From Gari tellinella (taxonomy: Eukaryota; Mollusca; Bivalvia; Cardiida; Psammobiidae): a stretch of DNA of 64,000 nucleotides. Location: the NCBI GenBank assembly GCA_922989275.2, contig OV277870.1, positions 42,900,356 to 42,964,355 on the forward strand, given 5' to 3'. The translations under genes and the position numbers were made by a program. Below are positions 55,646-64,000 of the stretch, in pieces (position 1 is the first letter of the stretch; each line of letters begins with the position of its first letter). The notes below the pieces were generated by a model. That model was not told the DNA's origin. It searched no databases and saw only the letters and a list, made by a program, of their open reading frames with translations.

Positions 55646-56344
55646 AGGTACGATTCGTAAAATCTCACTTAAGAAATGCAAATTTGGAAATCTTAGGATT
55701 TTTCATGTCAACTTATGGCAGCCCTGGTTTACAATTTTACCCTACAAAAAACCGTTCTCGCGCTTCTTATTTTTCACACGCTAAGCGAAGTATTCTTAGG
55801 CTTGGAAATCGTAACATGATATTTAATGGGTATTCCAAATGACTTTCCAAATGAAAGCCGAAAGCAGGCTTAAGTAAAACAGAAAGCTCATTAACGAGTA
55901 TCTTGCTTAACTTTTAAAGTTCAAGCTATATTAAGTGATGACCTGTACTCAAAATTAGAACTAACATGGTGTTAATGGATGACTTGAAATCATCAAAGTT
56001 GCTTGTGTTAATTTATGTCTAAACATGTGTGCGTTTGATGTTATTAATCATAAAACGGGACCATACTCTATCAAATGTTAATCGTGAGTAAATGAGCTGT
56101 GTCATGACAACACTTGCCTTATTGCATTGCAAACAGTGTAGATCAAGGTCTTGATCTACTATGTATTTAGCAGTATTACCTTTGGTACTTGGCACTGTAG
56201 ACCAAACCCGGATGCAAAGCCTATGATGATAACGGTGGGTGGTCTGTACATTGTTGCAATGAAATAAAGCAGGTTTGGTAATGACAGGGCTCAAATAGAT
56301 TGACTCCAGGGTCCAAGGTTATAAAGCGTTTTAGTTTAGTCTGA

Positions 56345-56479
56345 GTGTTTGGAGATAGAAGTTTCATGCATGCAGCCCCAAAACTCTGGAACTCTCTACC
56401 ATCAGACATCAGAGATGCGAGCTCAGTTGCAGTCTTCAAAAAACGTCTGAAAACACACTTCTTTAATATGTATTATTAG
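56345..56479 (+). pseudogene. C-terminal scrap of a CR1/L2/Jockey-type LINE pol
   Basis: The 45-codon plus-strand frame reads VFGDRSFMHAAPKLWNSLP then SDIRDASSVAVFKKRLKTHF, and stops at TAG. The APKLWNSLP...IR...FKKRLKTHF motif is the conserved C-terminus of many non-LTR reverse transcriptases. Everything upstream is missing. Confidence 0.85.
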
Positions 56480-57460
56480 AACACATTAGGAAATGGATGA
56501 CTGCTACCTCCGGGCTATGTTCTTGCTGTAGATATTGTGGGTCTAAATGGGAGTTCTGGAATTGTACCGTTTGCCCATGCCTGTTCGGTGGATCTTGATG
56601 GTAGGGATGGCCCCTGATCTCTTTGAAACCGACTGGCTTGGGGTTTGCGGTAAAATTCAGGGACAGCTTCTTATCTTGATGTTTTATAAAGTAAGGGTGT
56701 AATTTCAGCCATGGAACATGTAGGTCCCACGGGTGTTGGGTGGAGAGGGTAGATGACTGCTACCCTAAGGCTGTGTTCATTCTGTATATGTTATGGGTCT
56801 AATTTTTAGTTCTGGGGTTGTACCGTTGACCAGTGCCTGTCTGGTGGATCTTTGATGGTAGGGATATGGCTCTGATCTCTTTTGAAACCAGCTGGCGGGG
56901 TCTGTGGTATAATTCTTGGACAGCTTTCACCATTTTTAATCATGTCATTGATCTTCTATAGAGTTTTTAGTTATGGTCGCATGCTATTTTTCCTAGTTAT
57001 GTTACATTAGATGGCCTGCATTGGGCGCTATGCTATTATTTCTATTGGTCGGCAATCTTTAGCCGGTTGGTTCATTGCTGATTGATGGGGGTAGTGTGAT
57101 CGCCGTTTTGGGGGCTGTCTTTTGTATGTTTATTCTTATCTATTTTAGATCTAATTATAGTTATTTGTGTTTTGTCGATGGCCTGCATTCGGCGCTCTAC
57201 CATTATTTATATCAGTCGGCAATACTTAGCCGGTCGGTTCATTGCTGATTGATGGGGGTAATGTGATCGCCGTTTTGGGGGACTGTCTTTTATATGTTTA
57301 TTCATGTTTTATTTCAGATCTAATTGTAGTTATTTTGTCTTTTCTCGATTTATAGGTACATATGTGTTATTTCATGTAAAGCGCTTTTGAACGCACAATC
57401 CCTGTGTGAAAAGAGCGCTATATAAATCTGGTATAATAATAATAATAATAATTCTCAAGC
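56480..57460 (+). mobile_element. LINE 3' UTR with two internal duplications
   Basis: Two diverged tandem units (56500-56720 and 56752-56945) share ATGACTGCTACC and GGTAGGGAT. Two more (56955-57130 and 57170-57310) share GATGGCCTGCATT and GATTGATGGGGGTA. The end GTAAAGCGCTTTTGAACGC ... GAGCGCTATATAAATCTGG with (ATA)n is CR1/L2-like. Flanking AGTCTGAGTG and CACTCAGACT belong to the arms of the MITE it entered. Confidence 0.75.
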
Positions 57461-58326
57461 ACTCAGACTCAATTCAAAAGCTTTATAAGCTTAGAACCAG
57501 ATCAGAAACCGAGTTATTTGTGAAATAGTTGTCTCGCCAGTCCAGTCACATTTTCAAATTTTATCGTGAAAAATGAATGCAGACGACTATAACAAATCCT
57601 GAAACCTGCTCTATCTCTTAGTGATTTAGTGATTTTTGGACACAAATATCGAATGGAATACACGAACTTCGTACTCCGCTACCTCGAAAAAGGTTTAAGT
57701 CTAGCTAACCCGTATTTCGTTCGATAAATTTCTTTATCACATAAACGTGCAAAATATAGAGGGCCGTACAAATCGTACGGCCCACTGGGCATATATTTTA
57801 TACTAATTTTCGAATCACCAAAATACTGTATTACTACGCCGACTTTAAATCAGTTAAGAAAATCTAGACAAAATAAGATCACCACTAGGGATTTAAAACA
57901 TTTCCAAGTGTCCTAAAACATTATCCCAGGCAATCCCGCAAATTCAGGCTGCAAATTAGACTACGTAAAGCTCTAGTAGAACAGTGACTCAGACTGTTTT
58001 TTAAATGTAGACGTTACAATGATAATGACGTCGTGTTGCTATATCGACGTTATTTTGAAAACAAAACTTGATTCTATCTGTCAAATGATCATTTTTAGTC
58101 AGTTAGAACAGTTTTGAATTAAATATTAATTTAAAATTTGAATATGGTATCGGAAAAGTCTTTACACAACACATAGATGTTGATTTTCTTTATTTTAGTT
58201 TGATTGGTGTTTTTATCAACGGATGAATAAAACCGAATAACTCCTATGACGAATCGTTTTCCTAAGAGCCGAGGGCAAAAGTGAAAGTAAGAGCGTTCGG
58301 ATTTTCTTGTCATTTGGTGTTTATGT
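57461..58326. other. Worn MITE arm and unique DNA
   Basis: The start (to 57530) is the arm of a MITE with CTCAATTCAAAAGCTTTATAAG, related to 54060-54130 and 62170-62260. A small inverted repeat GGGCCGTACAAATCGTACGGCCC lies near 57761, trimmed here to its core CCGTACAAATCGTACGG. Nothing else recognised. Confidence 0.45.
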
Positions 58327-58488
58327 GATAAATAGGATATCAAATTCGTGTGTTGTCAGTCGTGAATTTATTGAACTCGTTTGATAAAATAATATGTTGC
58401 GAGCCTTGGCGAGCAACATATCATTTTATCCAACGAGTTCAATAAATTCACGACTGACAACACACTCATTTAATATCCTCTATTTATC
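58327..58488. repeat. Long palindrome (arms about 75 bp)
   Basis: GATAAATAGGATATCAAATT mirrors TTAATATCCTCTATTTATC; GTTGTCAGTCGTGAATTTAT pairs with ATAAATTCACGACTGACAAC; the centre is GCGAGCCTTGGCGAGC. A few mismatches. Confidence 0.85.
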
Positions 58489-59143
58489 TCAACTTTGAGA
58501 TACGGATATATTTTACTAAAACGAGAATGGAATATCAATATGCGGCTGTATATCTAAAACCTGTTTTAACCGACACACTGCTTTAACCGACATTATCAGT
58601 TGGTACTGAAGGATGTCGGATAACTTGGATAAGGCATATTATAATGTATGGATAGTGGAGAAGTAAACTTGCAGAACAATATTCCATTCTGTCCTGTTGA
58701 TTTATGTTAAATAATGCGAGTGATAGAAGACAAAGCAGTTTATATTTGGAAGGCAGCATACATTGACATTTTCTTATTAAGATCTTCGTTTGCGGAGCCA
58801 AGCCATGATGGCGAGTGCGAGGGACATAAGACAAAGTAGTTTCAGTTTGGAAGGCCGAATAATATTTCAAGGTTTACACTTAGTAATAGATAGTTCCATG
58901 ATCAACCATATAGTGTACCATACTCAATTTTCTAGACCCGTTCAGGTTGCGTTGTTTTGTTACGGTCAATGTATTGTAACAATAAACGTACATTACTTTG
59001 CTTTTGGGAATTGCCAATTTCAAACAAGTCTTTGTAACTTTTGAATTACTATGCCACATTCAAGTGTAATCCTGTAACGTTTAAGGTACATTATCATATG
59101 AACACATTGAAATGCCAGTCATTGTCTATTAACCCTTTCACTC

Positions 59144-59395
59144 TTAACCCTTTCCCCCATAGAAGCGACTTTTAGCGTATTTAATTTATATCTCCGCTGA
59201 AGAAAAAAGTTCCAGTTTATACCCTCATGAACAATTACCATTACAAATATTTTATATAGCTTAGAAGATGGTAGTTTAAAGCAGGCTGAAAGTAAAGCAG
59301 AATGTGCCTTAAGGCACATTCTGCTTTTCTTTCAACCTGCTTTAAGTGATCACATGTCTTTAATGTTTTAAACAAGTTAGTGGGTAAAGGGTTAA
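59144..59395. mobile_element. M4 piggyBac-like MITE with H2 hairpin
   Basis: TTAA at both ends; TTAACCCTTTCCCCC start and GGGTAAAGGGTTAA end. H2 (59276-59346) pairs GCAGAATGTGCC with GGCACATTCTGC. The CATAGAAGCGACTTTTAGC segment is shared with 61575. Confidence 0.82.
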
Positions 59396-59585
59396 TGACG
59401 CTAAAAAGCGCGTTGGCAAACGTCGCCGCGTAACGCGGTGTCTGACACTCGTATAGATATGTTGTAAGTCATATTACATTGAATCTTACTTTGAAAAAAT
59501 CTTGCAAACAACAAAATTGAAACAGACGACAATGAAATGGTGATTGGGTAAATATCTCACGATTGATTTGTCAGCGAAAGAATGA
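59392..59585. mobile_element. M5-like remnant
   Basis: TTAATGACGCTAAAAAGCGC, half H1 (CGTCGCCGCGTAACGCGGTG) and the GACAATGAAATGGTGA tail, as at 28101 and 50830. Confidence 0.45.
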
Positions 59586-60317
59586 AGGTCTGTGAAATCA
59601 CAGAAACCTGAGAAGTTACACATGGTACCCAACGAGGGAGGGACATGCCTCTAGTTAGAATACACAGCCGACTATGAAGACGGTTCAGCTCATCAACCTA
59701 TTATATATCGAACGACGTTGGCTTAGGGTTATACATTTAGGACAGCTCATTTTGCATTTCAGTTACATTAAGTTTAAATTGACATTGATACAATGTAGTG
59801 CCAACAGTTGCAGATTTCCAATTGTTTCATGTTTAGTTTAAACATATTTTATTTCAATATATACAAAGAAATGGGGTTGGGCCACAAGTTCTTACAACAT
59901 TAGATTCGGCCCTTCCCCTATTGTTTCATGTTCAGCGTACCGTGGGTAATATAATATACTAGTAATGAATGCATCATATAAAATATAGCCGTTGACTTTT
60001 GCATGTTAAATTTATCACAAATATTTTGGTGAAGGAAATCTTACAACATAACCTATGTAATGGCACTTTCATCGCATTTATAGAAGTTGTATTAGTGTTC
60101 TTTCCATTGGTCTATAATTTGAACAATACAGATGTTATATGCTTCCATTCCGATCAATTGAAAAAAAATTAAATAGATTCTAAGTCAGTTTTGGACGTTT
60201 TCAGAAAAGTTGTATTCTACAATTTTTTTTTGCTTTTTAATAAATTAGTAAATAACAAGTTCAATTTTAATCTATATCTAGTATAATATAATATGTAATA
60301 TAACTTATTACATGTAC
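59586..60317. other. Unique AT-rich DNA
   Basis: No repeat family or coding signal recognised. Confidence 0.5.
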
Positions 60318-60319
60318 TA

Positions 60320-60564
60320 CAGTTGAGAATGTGTTATTCTTTCCCAATAAACGCGTTTACGCTAAATCTATTATTGCCCTTGCAAACAGTTTGGAGCCAG
60401 ATCAGACGCCGGGTCACCCGGCGTCTGATCAGGCTCCAAACTGTTTGCCACCAAGATAAACATAAAATATCAGAATTGTCCAAAAGTTGTTCTTTTCTAC
60501 GTTTTAGTGCTTTGCGTTTGGGTACGTTTGCGTTTAAACGGAAAGAATAACAGATTCTCCACTG
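60320..60564 (-). mobile_element. M1 MITE
   Basis: TA at 60318-60319 and 60565-60566. H1 at 60380-60449. Faces another M1 copy 117 bp away in the opposite orientation. Confidence 0.92.
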
Positions 60565-60681
60565 TACGAAAGTATAGTTTAAAAAGAGCAACCTAAATGT
60601 ATGGCATATTTGTTTTAAGAATTTTGAAAGTATGGAGTAATTTAACATAGTATTTCAGTGTTAAACAATGAAAGCTAATTA

Positions 60682-60928
60682 CAGTGGAGAAAACGTTATT
60701 CTTTCCCGTTTAAACGCAAACGAAACGAAAACGCATAACACTAAAACGTAGAAAATGTCAATTTTTAGATATTTTTTACAATTCATTTTTATCTGAGAGG
60801 CAAACAATTTGGAGCCTGATCAGACGCCGGGTTACCCGGCGTTTGATCTGGCTTCAAAGTGTTTGCAGTGGAAATAATAATTTGAGCGTAAATGCGTTTA
60901 TTGGGAAAGAATTATACATTCTCCACTG
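60682..60928 (+). mobile_element. M1 MITE
   Basis: TA at 60680-60681 and 60929-60930. GAAAACGTTATT subfamily; H1 at 60799-60867. Confidence 0.92.
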
Positions 60929-60930
60929 TA

Positions 60931-61560
60931 CGTGTATTGAAGTAAGTATAAAATAACGTCTTTATATGTATAGGGTTTTTTGCATAATATCAAATAAAAA
61001 TGACATCATCTTGAACCGAAATTGCAACTACGGGTGGTAATATCGTGAAATGTATCAGGTGAAAAAGTATTTATACATGTATACAGTAATTAAATTCTTA
61101 TTTTGGATGTGAAAACAGAGTGATGAGAACATGTATTAGAAAACCTCATATCACGTTCATATGATGGTTCCGAATCTTCTGACGATAGGCCTTGTTCTAG
61201 TTTAAAAACAGTGCATATCGGCCATACTGAATTCATTAGAATTCTTGAATGAAATTCTTTAAATTTCATTGACTGCTTTCGTTACTCGAGAGACATAACT
61301 ATGTTAAATTAGTTCAACTCTGTTAATTAATTTGACTAGAAAGAATGAGCATGCCAATTTAAGTCAGTAATTGATTTTGTATTATAGAGGAGTTACAAAT
61401 AGATGGTTTAATTAGGACATGTGTGCTTTCGGCGTTATTTTTACATATAGCATTGATTTACTCTGAGAAAAAACATTCCTTCAGTTTAATACAATGAATT
61501 ACCTAAAAGCATGCATCACCAATGATTGCCTGATTTAGATTGCATTATTTAGAACACGTA
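60931..61560. other. Unique AT-rich DNA
   Basis: Nothing recognised beyond short AT-rich inverted repeats (ATTCATTAGAATTCTTGAAT near 61231). Confidence 0.5.
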
Positions 61561-61803
61561 TTAACCATTTCCCCCTTAGAAGCGCGTTTTGGCTTATTCT
61601 ATTTGTTCCTTCACTGAAAAAATTAGTTCCAATTCATACAGTCATGATATGTAACATAAGAAATATTTTCTATATCCTAGCAGATGTTCGCTTAAAGCAG
61701 GCTGAAAGTAAAGCAGAATGCGCCTTAATGCGCATTCTGCTTAACTTGCAACATGCTTTAAGTGGTTTCCTATCTTCAATACTAGAAACGGGCAATAAGT
61801 TAA
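61561..61803. mobile_element. M4 piggyBac-like MITE with H2 hairpin
   Basis: TTAACCATTTCCCCC start; right TTAA at 61800-61803. H2 at 61691-61761 with GCAGAATGCGCC / GCGCATTCTGC and a worn right arm. Confidence 0.75.
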
Positions 61804-61809
61804 CGAGTT

Positions 61810-63218
61810 AATGCAGTATTACCAGTCCTTCCAGAACAACATACCAATAATACCTTACCGATCGTTCTTTGAAGAAGGAATAGTGTGAGGCTTAGATTGT
61901 ATGTACACTACACTTATCTCATTTACCCTTCAAAGATTTGATGGAGATAAAGTCTCATCCATGTTTAACAAATTAGGGTTTTCTTCCAATAGATTTCAAA
62001 ATGACACACACAGCAAAACAATAGATATAAGGCTTGAAGTATATCAGTGGTAGATAATTTGAAAGATATCAAAGAAAAAACCATATACTGTGATACTGTA
62101 GTTTAATTAACACACACAAATATGTAGTATATTTTGGACTGCAGGAGTAAAGTCTTGCTAAGGCTTTTTTACACCCTTGGCTCCAAGGTCAAAAAGAGTT
62201 TGGATTGAGTCTGACATCGTTTTGATGTAAATGCTGTATAACCTTGGACTCGGTTGGACTCTGTTGTTCATTGGTCTAGGACATATTATCCCGTATTAAT
62301 TTTGTGTTTTGGTCAAACAATATCCGAGATTCATGAGAATGAGGTTAACTTGTCCTGCTACACATCGGGGATATGTTTTATACAGACATGAGAACGAGCT
62401 CCTTTGTTGTTGTTTTTCATTTCCTTTGTTACAGTATTAGATATAATTACTCCAAAAAGCAATTTGGATTTTATTGACTGGAAGTTGAATTACTCAATTT
62501 ACATTGCTATGTCCTATCACATTAATTTTTAAATTTAGATTCAATGATCATGTTTTAGAATTAAAATGCCATACATGATTGCTTTTCGTCCGATGTTCGT
62601 ACGTACGTGAAACGTCCATGGACATCCCCTTTAATAGATCTGTTGAATACTCAACAATTGGGGAATATGTAATATTTAACATTTAAACCACTCTACCGTC
62701 AACAATCTACAGTATTGAACAGTTTTTTTAATTTAAAAAGTTAACAATGTTGATGTCTGCTAGTTTATGACGACCTCGAATATACCAGAAAATCGGATCA
62801 ACGGTTAAAGAGTAAGCATAACTAAAAAATTATAATATTGGTAAAATAAAGGCCATTATAAACACATATAAACAGTATCGGGTGTAAAAAGATCTACATG
62901 TATTTTAATCAATTTCTGAAATGCTCAGATAAGTTCGATCATAAGCGTAACTGGACTAACGGACCAATACATAACTGTCCTTGATGGCTTCAGTTTTTAT
63001 TTGATTTTGATTTGACTTGCTCACACGCACCATGTATATTACTGAATGTTCTTAGATACATTTTATTTCGGTAAAACGGATAATTATGCAAATAATTATC
63101 TGCTCTTAATTTACAGATGTTATTGAAAATGTCATATTTCAAATTTGTTTACCATGTAGTTTTTACAGATTATGTTCGAGTCAGTTTTCCAGTTTGTTAG
63201 ATTATTATGCCATTGTAT
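61810..63218. other. Unique AT-rich DNA with one weak inverted repeat
   Basis: Near 62165-62260, CCAAGGTCAAAAAGAGTTTG and GCTGTATAACCTTGGACTC are arms of the same MITE type as at 54060 and 57460. No gene is visible. Confidence 0.45.
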
Positions 63219-63220
63219 TA

Positions 63221-63588
63221 AAGTGCTCCCTCTCTACTACAACACACAAATGGGAGACAACGATTGTGTCTGTTTTTCGAAGGATATTGTGGTTGAGTTG
63301 TTAAAGGAAAGGACAATTGACTTACATTTGCAAATAGCTTGAAGCCATATCAGACGCCGCGTGAAGCGGCGTCTGATCGGGATTCAAGCTGTTTGCCACT
63401 CGTGATTGTTTCTTCTATAAAATTGTCCAATATATAATTTTGAGAAAAACATCAGACAACAATTTTAAGCAGACGATATTTCAGCACTGAAAACGTTAGA
63501 CATAACTGTCTTGTTTAGGTAACAGTGAAAAGCGTTGTTGGGAGGAAGGAATCGTTGTTGGGAGGACCGTTCTAAAGAGGGAGCACTG
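63221..63588 (+). mobile_element. M2 MITE
   Basis: TA at 63219-63220 and 63589-63590. Ends AAGTGCTCCCTCTCTACTAC and AAAGAGGGAGCACTG; H1 at 63328-63398 with GACGCCGCGTGAAGCGGCGTC. Confidence 0.88.
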
Positions 63589-63815
63589 TAATAGGTCGAA
63601 ATATCTGTCATTGACGAGGTGACAAAACGTTGTTAAATCCACTCTAGCTGTTTTAGTTTAGGATGTATTTTGATTTTACACCATGTATATACACCGTGTA
63701 GAACGCCACATGTGCGGGTACAGTGATATTGCGTACGGGGGTACTGTGATTGTAGAGCGAAAAGAGACACTCAGTGATTAAAAGCGAATATTTTGTCTTT
63801 TACAGGACTGCTAGG

Positions 63816-63823
63816 TATAAATA
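63816..63823 (+). promoter_or_regulatory. Possible TATA box of a plus-strand gene beyond the window
   Basis: TATAAATA is followed about 55 bp later by a donor-like AACAC/GTAAGC (about 63877). No coding exon can be confirmed before the window ends. Confidence 0.2.
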
Positions 63824-64000
63824 CTATCTCGCACGGAACGCAGCAATCATTTATCAATTGCCAGCCAGTTTTTTAAACACGTAAGCACAATGTTCGTGGT
63901 CACAGCGCTCAGACACAATTAACCTTAAATTCGGCGTTTTTCTTTGCTTTTAAAGAGCTGTTTTCAAATATTTGATACGTAATGAAAGACTACGATGTTT

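Noticed and set aside
55360..55842. 160-codon plus-strand frame
   Set aside because: It runs across a worn M5 element, an H2 hairpin and unique DNA; no conserved domain.
1..64000. tRNA, rRNA or other RNA genes
   Set aside because: No A/B box pair, cloverleaf or rRNA-like segment was recognised by eye; a dedicated scan would be needed to exclude them.

Overview
The window is AT-rich eukaryotic DNA made almost wholly of transposable elements. Two small spliced host genes are the only host genes I can support. Spliced genes, an L1/Tx1-type LINE, an I-type LINE, a Ty3/Gypsy element, very dense MITEs and frequent TACATGTA words suggest a lophotrochozoan, most likely a bivalve mollusc. That placement is inference. 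There are no bacterial genes, operons or CRISPR.

Names used below. M1: TA-flanked MITE with ends CAGTGGAGAA, about 250 bp. M2: TA-flanked, ends CAGTGCTCCCTCTCTACAACG, about 370 bp. M3: TA-flanked, pogo-like ends CAGTAAAACCTCTCTAT. M4 and M5: elements bounded by TTAACCCTTT-like ends (piggyBac-like). H1 is a hairpin of about 65 bp built on CAAACAGTTTGG / GATCAGACGCC. H2 is a hairpin of about 70 bp built on GCTTAAAGCAGG / AAAGCAGAA. H3 is a hairpin built on CTCATTAGA / CGTCTC.

Layout. 1-3177: 5' part of a Gypsy element on the minus strand (LTR, primer site, gag-pol), inserted into an M2 copy. 3178-9400: copy A of a segmental duplication, carrying an M1 copy that was split by an I-type LINE. 9500-11850: hairpin MITEs. 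11889-15400: an L1/Tx1-type LINE (minus strand) broken by small frameshifts. 15743-28010: copy B of the duplication, split by a 9.2-kb foldback element (16111-25304) that has GTCGAA-word inverted arrays and a perfect 9-bp target duplication. Copy A keeps the empty site. 28400-34740: MITEs and two further foldback elements (29247-30505 and 33264-33956). 35062-39108: a two-exon gene for a 60-residue secreted tryptophan-rich peptide (minus strand), with a 25-bp minisatellite and a 97-bp-arm palindrome in its intron. 40000-47700: palindromes and many MITEs. 48061-55125: a second two-exon gene for a 76-residue tryptophan-rich peptide (minus strand); its intron holds two foldback elements placed end to end between TTA sites. 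56345-57460: remnant of a CR1/L2-type LINE. 57500-64000: MITEs and unique AT-rich DNA.

Two themes stand out. First, a hidden pair of paralogous genes with a signal-peptide exon, a phase-1 intron and a Trp-rich last exon. Second, a modular TE landscape in which the same perfect hairpins (H1, H2) sit inside MITEs with unrelated ends and different target sites, alongside foldback elements whose interiors repeat one short word.
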